A stretch of DNA of 64,000 nucleotides from Theobroma cacao (GCF_000208745.1 NC_030858.1:38356825-38420824); one strand, 5' to 3'; counted from the first letter of the stretch, positions 1-12,474 are shown. Notes: a model not told the origin generated them from the sequence alone. Numbers and translations are program-made.

Positions 1-418
1 GTTTAGTCTGTCCCAAAAGCAAACAATAAACCTTTCAATTGTTATTTCTAATCTGCTGTATGGTTTGACAAGGTAGCATTCTTTCATGCTTTAAGGAAAA
101 AACTAAAGAAAGAAAACACTCTCAACTCAAGGGTTTTAATATTTATCTTCAAGTCAATGGATTGTTTGCATTATACTTTATCAAAGTAAAACCGACAAAC
201 CGGTGTGCTAACCTAATTCCATGCAGAAGGAGAAAAAGATGAAGAACACAACTGTAAAGCTTAGCATTTCAAACTTTCCAACCACTAATTCAGTAACTTC
301 TTTTGGGAAAAAACAAAAACGACTTGATCATACAATTAATTATCTGTAACATTGCGAGTTACACCATACACAAGAACCAAAAGCTCCACAGGAAAAAGAT
401 AGCACGCACCACCATGGC
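1..418. other. Intergenic / 3' flank of the DUF688-type gene
   Basis: AT-rich sequence with no convincing coding frame. The part next to position 418 is presumably the 3' UTR of the minus-strand gene that follows. No RNA gene, repeat or transposon signature was seen. Confidence 0.5.
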
Positions 419-1036
419 TTATTGATCTCTAAGCAGTACCCTGAGCATTGATGAACAAATGCCTCGAGACCTGGTACTTGCTCCACGACCAAAGCATGGA
501 GTTGAAACAGAGGATTGGTATTCATGTTCTTCCTCGTCATCAGCCCTGGAATCACAGAACAGTCTCGCTCTTGATAACTCATTTCGTGCGTACAAATTCG
601 ACGCCGTCATTGGAGATGATGGCACAGAATATGGTCTTGGCCACGGTGATGATGAACGCGATGAAGAAGCTGATGATGTTGAGGAAGAAGCAGGAGAGAG
701 TTTCACACTAGTTTTCCTCCTGGAACGCTTAGAGAAGATGCTATCGAGGAGGTTAGGCCTTGATTGGTTTTTTTTGACTGGTCGTTTCGGGGTGGAATAA
801 AAGTAGGAAGGAGGGGGTGTTAGAGGAGGGAGACTGGGGATTTCAGGAGACTTTACTTTAGGAGTGCCAGGTTCAGACTCCCAGTTGAAAGGAACTGCGA
901 CAGATGCTCCTCCATGATAATCTTCGAAGGAGAGGTTAATCATGGAGATCTCTCTGCTTGAACTTCTGGTGAGGATATTGCCATGCTGCTTGACCCGGAG
1001 GGACTTCTGGGACAGATACAAGCTGCTTGCTTGCAT
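419..1036 (-). CDS. DUF688-type plant protein (unknown function)
   Basis: This is a single-exon frame of 205 residues. The first true ATG is at 1036; the frame extends upstream only through a non-ATG codon. The N-terminal third holds the motif VPFNWESEPGTPK, close to the 'VPF-WE--PG-PK' signature of plant DUF688 proteins. A proline-rich stretch (PSLPPLTPPPS) and a basic patch (SKRSRRKT) follow. The middle is a low-complexity Ser-rich run, then SPWPRPYSVPSSPM. There is no signal peptide, membrane segment or enzymatic motif, and most of the protein looks disordered. The family has no established biochemical function. It is shorter than many DUF688 members, so it may be a short paralogue. Being a gene is likely; the family call is moderate. 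Confidence 0.65.
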   Translation of the reverse strand: MQASSLYLSQKSLRVKQHGNILTRSSSREISMINLSFEDYHGGASVAVPFNWESEPGTPKVKSPEIPSLPPLTPPPSYFYSTPKRPVKKNQSRPNLLDSIFSKRSRRKTSVKLSPASSSTSSASSSRSSSPWPRPYSVPSSPMTASNLYARNELSRARLFCDSRADDEEEHEYQSSVSTPCFGRGASTRSRGICSSMLRVLLRDQ

Positions 1037-3199
1037 TTTTGCTTCCAACGATCCACCTCGGACTTGACTTGAGTCACTTTGGATGTGTATAGATGAAAAG
1101 CAGAGCTATGGCTAAGGACGGACCAGCTCAAGGGTTTATGGTTTTAAGACCTCCAAGTTGATGACAAGTTCTACATGTGAATGTCTGGCATGTGAGAAAT
1201 GACTCAGATTGCTCCCCTTAATACTAGGTAGTTTTCAGTGACATTTTTTTTGGGTGTACCCCAAAACAGGATGACCAATCAAGCATCTCATGATCTCAAC
1301 TCAAACAAATTTGGTTGTAAAAAATTGTAACACTAAAACTAAATAAGTTAAAACAAACTGCCCATTATTGTTGACTAACACGTAAATAAATAATATGGGT
1401 CACTCTCACTCATGAGGGATGCAAAGGCTTGCATCCAGATCCTACATCCACATTAATTGCCACACTGATGGATGCATCATGCTGTTCCCTTGAATAGATT
1501 TAGAATTTTTCCATATGCTCTCCACCTTTCCCCCCTTCATTGGTATTTTGGCCATCTTACCATGGAAAAAGAAAAAAAGGCAGCTGCATTTTCCACCATT
1601 CTGCTTTTTGGTAGTGTTTTTCCATTTCCTCCATTCCTTTGAACTAGTGATTTAACCATGTAATTTTGGAGATATGCATACTGACAGCAAGTTCTCAGCC
1701 ACTGTTTCCACTACAATATGGTTCCTAGTGTTTCTCCTTCAAGTCTTTAATATGTGATGTGTACATATTCGAATTATACTGAGTAGAAGAAGCAGAACAC
1801 ACAATGACACTAAAATTTCAGGGGTTAGTTTACTAGTTTTAACAAAAAGCAAGAAATCAAGTAGTAGTTCTTCCATTTATCTTGTATTGAATGATAAGCA
1901 TGTGCCATACCAGCACAGAAAACTCAAAAAAGCATGGCATTGAAATTCGCCATTAAGAACTGCTAAGCAAGGGAAGGACCATGCAGTGCAAGCCTAGTGG
2001 TAAACTGGTAGTTACTGTAATACTCTAGAACATATTATCATCATCACACACCAACTCAACATAATGATTCATCTGAAGCCTTGACTAACTGCCTAATGAT
2101 TGATCTCCTTCTTTTATGTGCTCTGAAACACTGATGCCAATCACTGTCCGAAAGTTTCAAGAGTAGGCCTACATCAGTGAAATTTAGCTGGCAAACTAAA
2201 GATGGGGTTAAAGTGTCCGTTGGAATCTTGTCATTTGAGCATAACCATATACATTGGCTAAGCAGGTGTTTTTGATCCTTAAAACTAGCCTGGAAATTTT
2301 CACTCAAATAAACATTGTTACTCATGATCAGTACCATTAATCTCAGCACAATCCTGATTGCCTTCAAATTAACTCAGGTCAACTTTGCTGAACATATTAA
2401 AACTGTGCTCCATCAAAGCCATCAAGATAAACTACTCCACTAATTAATTCCATCCACCTCCAGCGAAGGTTTAATCTACATGAATTTAATAGTAGTAATA
2501 TCCAAATCATCTCGGCAGCATGATGCAGTTATCAGAGCCTTGTCAACTTTCCTTTTACCTCATTCCTACACAGAACTCTGTTTATAGGCTTATCGGGAAC
2601 ATCAGGAAGGAAACAACATCTAGCTCTAACATCAGCAGCAATTTGTTGATATATAGCTTCAGGAAACTTCATCTTGCAGGAACTCATGTCACTCTTCAAT
2701 ACGGTTCTGAATCTTACCTTCTCTAGACAAGTATATAATGCCCAATTATCTCAAAAAAATAAAGAAAAAGAAGTCGCAATCTGTGGTGACATAAGTTGTT
2801 TTTTTAAGCGTATCTCCAAATTTAGTGGCTTCAATCTCTTGAGCTTTCTTATTCATTAATTTCTTAATGCAAGTAGAATTTGTCTAAATTTGAGTCTCAT
2901 GTAGTACTTGGTATCTGTCTGTTACACACCCAAAAATTAATTAAGACAGAAAAAGAAAGGTAGTCGGGCTGAATTTGGTTATCATGTTCATGGATATCTA
3001 TTTTGTGGACTTCAAACATGAAAAGGAAAAGAACGAGTAACGCATCCAATCCCACATTGACAAATGGCAATGCCAAACGGCTTAAACCCAAAGACTTGAA
3101 CTTGAGCAACAAGACAAATCAACAAAAGTATCAGTTGGCGCCCACATGTTTGAGGCGGTCTACGTCTCTCGATTATCGTTTCGTGTGATCAGAAGATTG
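1037..3199. other. Intergenic region
   Basis: About 2.2 kb of AT-rich DNA between the divergently transcribed DUF688-type gene and the CIPK leader, so it should hold both promoters. A 103-codon minus frame at 2056-2367 matches no family I know and has no ATG at its start. No repeat or RNA gene was recognised. Confidence 0.4.
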
Positions 3200-4200
3200 G
3201 GTCTGATTGGTTGTAACAGAGGGGATCCGATGATTCTTAGTTTGATCCTGCTCGCACGAGAGCTTAACACCTTCTCTTGATTATGTTTTTCTCAAGAGAA
3301 AAAATTGATCACTTAACTTGTTAGCCAAACCTCTAATCTTTATTTTCGATCTTTCGTCGAAAGAGCTTCCAGATAAGAATATCAAAGTTTGAGATCAGTG
3401 TTCGTATGCCTACACACAGAAAAGAAAAGGTATTGCTTTCTTTGATATATTGTTTGGATTGATGAGTGATTCACTGCGGAATTTTCTCTTATTTGATTCT
3501 CCTTATTACTGTTCCATATTATGCTTTGATGGTGGGATAATGGTTTGACTGCTTATTTCATTCAATCTACAACGAAAGATCTTTCTTTTTTGGTTAAAAT
3601 TTTTCCCTTTTCTTTATTTTGCACAGTGAGTGTAGGATATCTGTCTATGCTTGTATTTGAATTGAACTGAATTTCATTTGTGGGCAATTGCTGGAAAGGA
3701 TGAGTTTTTTTTTTCTGCCATTGTTTACTTCTTCTGTATTTGAAGATAAGCTATTGAGAATGTTTTTTCTTTGCAGGCTTCAGTTTCGATTTGTGACAAC
3801 TGTTTGCTAAAATTTGATTGAGGGTCCTTCAATTGTCCTTTAATACATACTTTTAGCATTCTGAAGTTAGTTTCCAAAAAGATAAAAAGGCCTGGGAATG
3901 CTGAAAGATGTACCTCATCGTTCCAAACTCTATCTTTGAAGTTCATGAGCTTACAGCTTTTCGAGGCCTGACCTTTCTCGTCTTTGATGAGATTGGAGCT
4001 ATTGATCATGGTTCACTAACCCTCCAAGCACAGAAGCAGGACAGGCCTGTAAGTTTTTCTAGAGTGCCTTATCTGGTAATGCATGATCTTTGTGGAGACG
4101 GTTGAGCTCATTCTATTACCAATATCTCCTGCTCTGTAAATTACGTAACTTGTGCTTGCGGGGGTTAGTTGATAGCTCTTTATATTAGGTTTAGCTTGGA
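3200..4200 (+). promoter_or_regulatory. Spliced 5' leader of the CIPK10-type gene with upstream ORFs
   Basis: A good intron lies at 3431-3776: donor AAG|gtattg, and an acceptor ttgcag after a long T-rich tract. A second possible leader intron is 4049-4188 (donor CCT|gtaagt, acceptor tattag). Upstream ATGs at 3898 and 3908 open short frames of 14 and 65 codons ahead of the main start at 4201. Leader introns are known in several CIPK genes whose coding part is intronless. The transcription start, placed roughly at 3.2-3.4 kb, is inferred and not visible. Confidence 0.5.
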
Positions 4201-5622
4201 ATGGAAAATAAACCGAGTGTGTTGACACAAAGATATGAAATTGGGAGGTTACTAGGCCAAGGTACCTTTGCAAAGGTTTACTATGCAAGGAGCATCAGAA
4301 CCAACCAGAGTGTGGCCATCAAAGTGATAGACAAAGAAAAGATCCTGAGGGGTGGGTTGATTAATCAGATCAAGCGAGAGATTTCTGTGATGAGAATTGC
4401 TAGGCACCCTAATATTGTGCAGCTTTATGAGGTAATGGCCACCAAAACTAAGATTTACTTTGTTCTGGAATATTGCAAAGGTGGAGAGCTCTTTAACAAG
4501 GTTTCCAAGGGAAGACTAAAAGAGAATGTTGCAAGAAAGTATTTTATACAGCTGATCAATGCGGTTGATTTTTGCCACAGTAGGGGTGTTTATCACCGGG
4601 ATATAAAGCCAGAGAACCTATTATTGGATGACAATGAGAATCTAAAGGTCTCTGACTTTGGGTTAAGTGCCCTAGCAGAATGCAAGCACCAAGATGGCCT
4701 GCTTCACACTACTTGTGGTACCCCTGCGTATGTTGCTCCTGAAGTGATCAACAGAAAAGGTTATGATGGAGCAGCAGCTGATATTTGGTCTTGTGGTGTG
4801 GTTTTATATGTCTTATTGACAGGTTATCTCCCATTTCATGATTCAAATTTGATGGAGATGTACAGAAAAATTGGCAGAGCAGAGTTTAGATATCCTAGCT
4901 GGTTCCCTCCAGAAGCACGCAGGCTGGTGTCTAAGATGTTGGATCCAAACCCCAGTACTAGGATTTCAATGTCTAAGATTAGGGGAAGTTCTTGGTTTAA
5001 GAAAGGACTGAATGCCGAACAAAAAAAACCTGAAACTGAAAACGGGCAAGTTTCTGTGGATATGGGTGCCTCTGGTCCTTGTGGGACTAGCAATGTTGAT
5101 GCTGAGACTAAACAAGAATCAGTTCAACCTCCAAACATAAATGCTTTTGATATCATCTCCCTCTCCGCTGGGTTTGATCTGTCAGGATTGTTTGAGGGAA
5201 TGTCTCAAAAGAGAGAAACAAGATTTACATCTAGACAACCTGCCTCAGTCATCATCTCTAAGCTGGAAGAAGCTGCTAGACGTTTGAGATTAAAGGTGAA
5301 AAAGAAGGATGCAGGTCTGCTGAAAATGGAAGGGCTAAAGGAGGGTAGAAAGGGGATCTTGTCCGTTGATGCGGAGATCTTTCAAGTGACTCCAACTTTT
5401 CATTTGGTGGAAATTAAGAAATCTAATGGAGATACATTGGAATATCAGAAGATATTGAAAGAAGAAATGAGGCCTGCTCTCCAAGATATTGTTTGGGTTT
5501 GGCAGGGTGATCAACAACAGCCGTTGCAGCAGCAGGAGCTACAACAAGAGGAACAGCAGCAGCTTCAACAACAGAATGATTCTAGCACTACCTCGGGCAG
5601 CAGCTTGGACAACCGTTCTTAA
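4201..5622 (+). CDS. CIPK10: CBL-interacting protein kinase, CIPK2/CIPK10 type (SnRK3)
   Basis: An intact intronless Ser/Thr kinase of 473 residues. The kinase domain spans about 12-266: Gly-rich loop [11 protein letters not shown]-binding Lys41 in VAIK, catalytic HRD with Asp134, DFG with Asp152, and an activation loop ending in APE near 181. The NAF/FISL motif at 314-330 (NAFDIISL...GLF) is the docking site for calcium-sensing CBL proteins. It is followed by a PPI-type region (about 340-440) that in this family binds PP2C phosphatases. The protein is expected to act in Ca2+-CBL signalling at membranes, controlling ion transport. The opening MENKPSVLT and the overall match place it in the CIPK2/10/20 clade. 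Synteny with the EngB-type and WNK genes favours CIPK10. Its oddity is a Gln-rich tail of about 30 residues at the C-terminus. Confidence 0.95.
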   Translation: MENKPSVLTQRYEIGRLLGQGTFAKVYYARSIRTNQSVAIKVIDKEKILRGGLINQIKREISVMRIARHPNIVQLYEVMATKTKIYFVLEYCKGGELFNKVSKGRLKENVARKYFIQLINAVDFCHSRGVYHRDIKPENLLLDDNENLKVSDFGLSALAECKHQDGLLHTTCGTPAYVAPEVINRKGYDGAAADIWSCGVVLYVLLTGYLPFHDSNLMEMYRKIGRAEFRYPSWFPPEARRLVSKMLDPNPSTRISMSKIRGSSWFKKGLNAEQKKPETENGQVSVDMGASGPCGTSNVDAETKQESVQPPNINAFDIISLSAGFDLSGLFEGMSQKRETRFTSRQPASVIISKLEEAARRLRLKVKKKDAGLLKMEGLKEGRKGILSVDAEIFQVTPTFHLVEIKKSNGDTLEYQKILKEEMRPALQDIVWVWQGDQQQPLQQQELQQEEQQQLQQQNDSSTTSGSSLDNRS

Positions 5623-7181
5623 ATTGCCAATTTATCATGATTTCGTATGTTTGTACATTGCCATAGTACACTTGTTTTTAGCTCCAGTTTTGTTCTTCCT
5701 GTGAGTGTATTACACCGGTTTCAGTAAAATTAGTGTTTTTTTAGCAAACGCAACTGATGGCTGACTACCATTTTACATCGCACTATTTGTACAACATCTC
5801 TCTGCTTCAATCTCTCTCTAGCATTTCTAAAACCTGCGTTATTAGATCAATGAATTGGGAGTACTGCTGTCAGCACTTGATGATCTTGAGTGCGATGCAA
5901 TCCGTGTTCATATTCTTGAATAAATACCCAAGCGAAATACTAATTCACCTGAGTTTTCAATCAGTTGGTTTCTAGAACTTGGATTAAGAATTGCAGAGTC
6001 AAGCCACCAAGGAAGAATGGCAAAGGGAACTCATCATGTTGTTCCAAAATCAGAATCATAATCTTCTGCAGCGGCTTTAGAATTACGAACAGAACTTACA
6101 TGAAACGAAGTTCTCACCGTCAGTCTAACTGACAGTAATTCACATCTGGCACCTGTTTCGTCTCCATTTACTGCAAAGAAAGCATGCAGAGAAACAGAAG
6201 GCTGAATGTCCATAACTTATGTTTTGAAAAGTAAATTATATTACTGTGTTCCAAGTAACATCCAACTCAAGCGTCATGGTCACGCTGTTTTATCTGGAAT
6301 AGCTCTGTTATTTTGGTGGCATAGCTGCTGTTATGAAATGCTATAATTCTGCTTCATTCTTGATTGATGATGGGAAACTGGAATTGAGATTATTTATGGT
6401 GTCTGGTTCCAGTGATAGTGATATTAGTGGATGATCCAAGGGCCAAGCGGAGCGCAAACCTACCTGCCTTTTAAAAGATCCTTGGGGCTTGATGAAATCT
6501 GATTATTAGGGTGTGTTTTGATTGACGTTGTCAGGTCCACAAAGGCAACAAAGTCAGATGGTAATCATGTGATTGATAGCCGCAAACCATGTAATGAGGC
6601 TAATTGTGTCACCAGATGTCTTCCCTTGATTACTTGCCTTGCTTGTGGAGCACTCAGATTCACTGTTGAAGCATCGACAAACGTGCAGTATCTAAGATAT
6701 TAAGAAAAGGGTTTAGGTGGCATTTCCAAATTTTTAATTAGCTATTTATAGGATTCAGATATCCCATTAATTAACAAGGTAAGGTCAAGGTAAAGTACTT
6801 TAAAAATAATGAGTAGCTATCAATTAGAGATGACCCAAAGCAACATATGCAATAAACAAAATCAACTGTAAGTACCTTACAGCCAACATTGTCAAGCTAG
6901 AAAATTCAAAATGAAAAATCAAATGAACCTTTTATTTCAGAGGTAAGTTCACTACTAATATACAATGATGTGATTCCCTCATCATCAGATACCGAGGATT
7001 GTAATATTTGTTGAAAACAGCAACTACTTAACATTCAAGCAGGGATTTATAGTGGAATTAAAATAAATTCCCTGTTCAGCCCTTCCATATTATTATGGAT
7101 TAAAAGAATTGCTATTGTGTCCTTCCTTAACCCATCTCTTATTCATCATTAGCATGCTCAACATTCTACACTCAGCAAAGC
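5623..7181. other. Intergenic region between convergent genes
   Basis: 3' flanks of the CIPK10-type gene (+) and the SLX1-type gene (-), which converge here. AT-rich, with only chance frames. No repeat, RNA gene or transposon feature was identified. Confidence 0.45.
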
Positions 7182-9898
7182 TTAAGTGAGATCTATGATC
7201 TCAGGAGAAAACATAGAAATTCTTCTCTTTTTGCTGTCTGATATGAGTCTACAGGCAGGAGACGGGGTTAATAAATCTATAACCTCGACTTCATGAGCAA
7301 CAGTAGAGCTAGGGAGTTGATCTTCCAAAACAGCAACGTCAGTTGTCAATGGTTTCTCCCCTGGCTGTCGATCTTCATTGGCTGCCACTACAGCTGTAAA
7401 TTGCTTCCGACTTGGACATTCCTTCTCAATAATGCTTGTATTGGCACCTTCAGCTGTCTCACCATCGGAAAGGCTAGTAACAAATGAGGGAGATGTTCGT
7501 ACTGGTGAATAATCGCAATCAAATGGCTGTGTGTGATATATTCCAAAAGTGGATGAGTCCCCTGGTTTTTCATATCCTTCATAAGTAGTAGTCAACAGTT
7601 TCTCTCTTACCCATGGTTGTGGACCTACCATGGGGAGGCCAGTAGCTATTGAGGAAGTTTTACTTGTAGGAGAATCAATGAAAACTTGTGGCTGTATATT
7701 ATGTACTCCAAGAGTGGATGAGTCCACTGGTTTTCTTGTTTTATATTCTTCAATGTCTTCAAATTCTTCATGAGAAGCCTCATGAATGCTGCTAAGAAAA
7801 TTATCTGCTGAAGCATTAACCACTTCATCTGGATATGTTTCCCAAACAGTTTCACAAGTATCATTGACTTCATCATATTCATCTAAGTTATCACAATCAT
7901 CTTTGTATTCAAACTCATCTTGTTCAGTATAACAGGGAAGCTCATTCATTGAGCAAACTTGAACTTTCATCTGCTCTGGCAAGCTAGGGCAACAGGCAGA
8001 ATCCTTTCTGTATTTGGTTGAGAAATAGTTTACTGTGATGTTCAAGCTGATCAAAGAGCAGCATCACACGTTGGTCAACTGATCATGAAATTAAGCAAAA
8101 CACTATTACTTGGATATAAAGCAAACATATACCTCTGCCAGGCAGGGAGGGTGAGCATCGTATATGCAAGTTTGATCTTATTGGCTACTCCAGATAAGGA
8201 TTTAAAAGTTGCAGCTGCTTCCCTCACAGCCACCGATTCTTGAGGGTGCTGCCAGGCCCACTCAAACTGTAGGCATCAACCCATTACAAAAATTTTATAT
8301 GTTAGAATCAAACCATGGAGCAGAGAGGTTACTGGACAGTATATCTATAATAAAATCTGGAAGATCTGAAAATTTCAAAATTTGGGAGCATTGTTCACCA
8401 CTCAACAATGTGTCTGAGGTAAGATGAACTTCTTAAAAAGTGTCAAAAAGCTGCCTTTTCTGAATTAAAAAGAAAATACCAGAACTTTCTCTCTCATTGC
8501 CTTATGGCTCACCACTGAAAAACCCAAAAGGGAAAAAAGGAAACCAAATTTCATAATGAACTAGACAAAAACCCAAAAGGAAAAAAAGCCTAAAAGTTTC
8601 CTGCCATGGCCAGAGTTCATTGAGAGTGAGAAGATATTCTGAAGCAGACACTGGAATATGATTTTCAAATACCATAAAAATCAAAGATGATCCCAAAGCA
8701 TGAAACAGCAAGGCAGACTGTAGCTGTTAACCCCAAACAAAATTCCTTGCTACAACAAGCAAGGTGGAATTTTGAATCCATTTACCCGAAGAAAATCAAC
8801 AAGGGTTAAATGATACAACTTGTGAGATAGACCATTCATATGGTATTTCAATCATACCCTGGCAGTTTTTGAATAAGGTCAAAAAATAACTTCAACAAAT
8901 CAACGTACAACCATGGTCAAGACAATATAAACAATTAAAAAACATATATTACCTGAAGAGCAGAGACATTAGTTGGAAAGCCATAAATGCATATAACCAT
9001 CTCCCAGGGGCGTTTGCTCTTGGTCCTCCAAGCACCACTTCCTATTTCACCATTGTGCTGCCTTATTCGACGCCTTGGGTTCACAGTAAATCTGCAAGTG
9101 TTCAACACTGCCATTAGATAAATTGTTGAAACTTTTGCTATCTTGAATTTTTAACTAGAGGACCTCAATTCAAAAGAAGAGCAACTTGCATGCCAGTATT
9201 ATTTCAACGATTCATTAAACCAGATAGAAATAGCATTTATATATGTATTCTAAGTATTAATGAACGAAATATGAACTACAAACAAAAGGAAAAGCTGAAC
9301 ACAAACAAATTGAGGGAAAATAAGGGTAAAATTTTATCCCAAATTTGAATTTACAGATCAGGGCCAAGGAAGAATCGAGTTAAAACTGAATAAACTCTGG
9401 AAAGCACCAACTGATGTGAAAATGAATCAAATCAAAGCCTTTTACATGCTATGTATAATTCAATACACTGGACAAGTACAAAATCATAAAAGCTGAACCT
9501 TAGAGCAACAAAAAACTAGAAAAGATCAAATCTTTCATACTGAAAGACAAGAAGCAAAATTACCCATTAACGTTGAGACAAGAAAGAAACAAACAATGAA
9601 GGGAGGCAATCAGCCAGAAGATTAAAAATAGGAAAAGAAGAGTAGAAACTGACCCGATATAGGTGTGGCCTTTATGGCGAGGGGAGAGAGAGGTTAAAAG
9701 ATAGCAAGCGAAGAACCCTTTTCCTTGTTTGCCCTTATCATCATCTCCAGACTCTCTAATTTCCTCTGCTTTTCCTCCTTGAAGATCTCTTGACTTCCGC
9801 CGCTGCCTGTAATAGTTGATGAGGGTTTCCGAGCCTGCTGCTTTCCGCTTTCTCTCTCTCGCTTCCTCACCATTTGGGGCGGTTTTCCCTTTCCTCAT
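7182..9898 (-). CDS. SLX1: SLX1-type GIY-YIG structure-specific endonuclease (HIGLE-like)
   Basis: Four exons on the minus strand, 9898-9654, 9091-8953, 8266-8133 and 8046-7182, join in frame to 460 residues. A basic N-terminus (1-60) precedes the GIY-YIG nuclease domain at about 62-172: CYLL...HTYIG (65-82), then [19 protein letters not shown] with the catalytic Arg region, then FEWAWQHP with the metal-binding Glu at about 130. SLX1 proteins cut branched DNA together with SLX4. From memory, the Arabidopsis relative (At2g30350, HIGLE) has been linked to small-RNA processing proteins. The C-terminal RING/PHD-type zinc finger of animal and fungal SLX1 is not visible. The 290-residue tail is instead acidic and repetitive, with a KKRR basic patch (445-448) and two SUMO-interaction-like motifs. 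The domain call is strong; the tail's role is inference. Confidence 0.9.
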
Positions 9899-12117
9899 CT
9901 CTCCCGGACTGGCAGTCTCACAGTCCCACGGACAATGGATTAGACTCGACCGTTGAAGTTTGGCCCTTTAAAACTAAGAGTAGTACTTTATTTCTTTTTC
10001 TTTTCTCTCTCAGAATGAAAAAATGCACTCTTTTATAGTTCTAGGAAATATATTGCTAGTATATACAAGATCTTTCATTTGAATCATAAATTTTCCATTA
10101 AAGAAAGTTTGATTTAAAATTTAAAAATATATCTCTTCAAATAATTTATTATTTTATACCTCGACAGTAAAAGTTTAAAATTTTTATTATTGTATAAGAT
10201 ACTAATAATTTAATTATTTAATTCCAAGGTTCAGTTTCTCTTAGTTAAAACATAAACAATTCTGGACAAATTGGTCCCCTTAATACACCGCATCATGGAA
10301 TTTAGTATAATTATAAGCAAATGGTTTCAATTCCCGGGCTTAGCCAAGGAATAGGAAAGGAGATTTTTTAAGCAAAGAAGGGCAAGAGTGAGTAGAAATC
10401 TGTGAAAAGCTGCAGCTTCATGACTCTGGTTATCCCAGTCCATCACAAATAACATGGCGGATGACTGAGTTTATCATCCTCGAAACCTGTATCTTGTCTT
10501 CGATCCTCATTGTCACAGCAGCCAAACGAGTTGAACATATATCAGCATGAATCCACAGGAGCAGAGTAGATTCTTCTTAGCTATAATCATCTACTTTATG
10601 AATGCAACATTCTTGTTTTGCAAAGGTAACATTTGATATGAGAGACGAGGCTATGTTCATAAGCATTACAGAAAGATATTTCATACTTTGTAGTTTCTAT
10701 CATGTTTCATTTCATTGCATCAACTGCCATTACTTTCATATACTCTCAAGTAAGCTGATAAGCCCATAAAGACGAGGTATTAAAGACAGTATCAATGTAT
10801 CGACTGCCTGAATATTCATGATTCGTACCAACTTCATTTAACTCAGAGAATCCAGTTCCATTGTTGAAGTAGCTGAAACATCATAGATGATTCAATAGCA
10901 TCCATTTACTCTGTATGGAGCACACAATTCATAGAAAGCTTCTCTTATTAGCATCTTACCGAAACAATTGAAAATGTTAAGTTTTGTTAGAACAAAAGGG
11001 GGGAGAAAGAAAAGAAAGGAGGGGGACAGTTTACGGAATGTATAGAGACTGCTGGGGGAGATTATGAAAGAGCATATGAAAACCATTCGAAGAAACAAGT
11101 ACAGTAATGCAATATCCTGAGTAAGATCCTTCATCAAGAGGAAAACTAGTTCGTAACATACACACCAACTATCTAGGATGTTTGCATTGTACACTTGTTA
11201 ACCATAAACAGGAAGATAGAAGAAACCAATGCATAGCTAAAAACATGGTCTAAATGACAAATTGCAAATCTGCAACCTCCTAAACCCGATATATGAACAG
11301 ACAATCCAGAAACAACAACAAGAAGATCCTTAATCACAGTAAACATTTCAAGTTTCCATGAAGCAGCAAGTGATGGATTTGGCTACATTTCCACGAACAA
11401 CAGTTGCATACAGGTAGCATGAATTGCTTCATTTAAATAACTTGCCAATCCTACTGCTTCAATAAAAGCTTTCAAGCTTGAAGAGACCAGTAAATCAACC
11501 TGCAAAGTTCTGACCCCTCCTATAACACATTAAGATAATTACACAATTATGATCCCATTGAATGGTGTCCTAGGAAGCTGGATCCAAGAACACAGTCATA
11601 AGCTTTCACATTTTTTCACAAAAATGGTTAGTCGGTAGCTTATCTAGACATCAGAATCCTCTCAATTCATCAGCTTGACACCAAAATCTTTGTAGCCGGA
11701 GCAGATAGGCAAGGAAATGAAAAAAGTTCGACAATTGACAGTGACAGGAAGACTAGGATATAATCAGAAACCTATTTGAATCGATAAAGTAGCATTAAAA
11801 ACAAAAGCAAAAACGACCATATTCTGCGACTAATATAACTCCCCATAAATTGAGAAGAAAGTCCATTTATTTACTGTCAATCTCAGAGTCAAGTTACAAG
11901 TAGAGTAAGATCTAGGATTTATATACAACAGCAGTTGTTGGAATACAGGTAAATGCTACATCCTGGTAACAATTTGCAATCACCAGCGACAACAATAATA
12001 ACCGCACCAAAGGGTCAACAACAGCAAAATCAATGTTGGTTTTTGCATAAGATTTGTTGAATCACCCAATCAAACCTGTTCAAATGTAACCAAAGAAGAA
12101 AAATTTGAGGAAGGAGA
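9899..12117. other. Intergenic region
   Basis: About 2.2 kb holding the SLX1 promoter side (9.9-10.3 kb, very AT-rich) and the 3' flank of the small gene that starts at 12474. The frames here are short and unconvincing. No repeats or RNA genes were recognised. Confidence 0.4.
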
Positions 12118-12474
12118 TCAAGTGGAACGCTTTGAGTTTGAGGAAACCAAATGCCTCCACAAGTAACGACCACTTGCCATGTCAACACATGTCCAGAATC
12201 CTGATTCTATAGCTGTCCGAACCTAATCAAAAGGGATTTTTTATTTTTATTAATATTATTACAGGAGGAAGAACAAAACAGAGATGAAATGCAGGGAAGA
12301 AAAAGTAGCAACCTTGGAGAAGGCAGAGAGGGAGTTGTCGTCGTCGTTGATGTTGGTGTTGGTTTGGGGTTCATCTTCATCGTTAGCTTGGGGCTGAGAT
12401 TTGAGGTTTCTAATGACGAAAAAACCGGCGAGAGTTGCGGACAAGAAAATCAGGATCAGCCTCAGCGGACACAT
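12118..12474 (-). CDS. Small membrane-anchored plant protein ('methyltransferase-related' type)
   Basis: Two exons, 12474-12313 and 12222-12118, give 88 residues. The splice sites are AAG|gttgct and gattag|GTT, and the join is in phase 0. The ATG at 12474 is the first true start. The N-terminus (about residues 2-22, MCPLRLILIFLSATLAGFFV) is a single hydrophobic segment, either a signal anchor or an uncleaved signal peptide. A linker rich in Asp, Asn and Gln follows. The second exon carries the conserved-looking SGFWTCVDMASGRYLWRHL. I recall this short protein type in Arabidopsis as At5g58375, annotated 'methyltransferase-related'. No methyltransferase motif is present, so that name should not be read as a function. 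Its position between the CIPK10-type and EngB-type genes matches that locus. Confidence 0.75.

Noticed and set aside
448..800. Two plus-strand frames of 87 and 113 codons
   Set aside because: Both are shadows of the DUF688-type gene on the minus strand, and they overlap each other.
2056..2367. A 103-codon minus-strand frame in the first intergenic region
   Set aside because: No ATG at its start, no recognised domain, no neighbouring exon with matching splice sites. Most likely chance.
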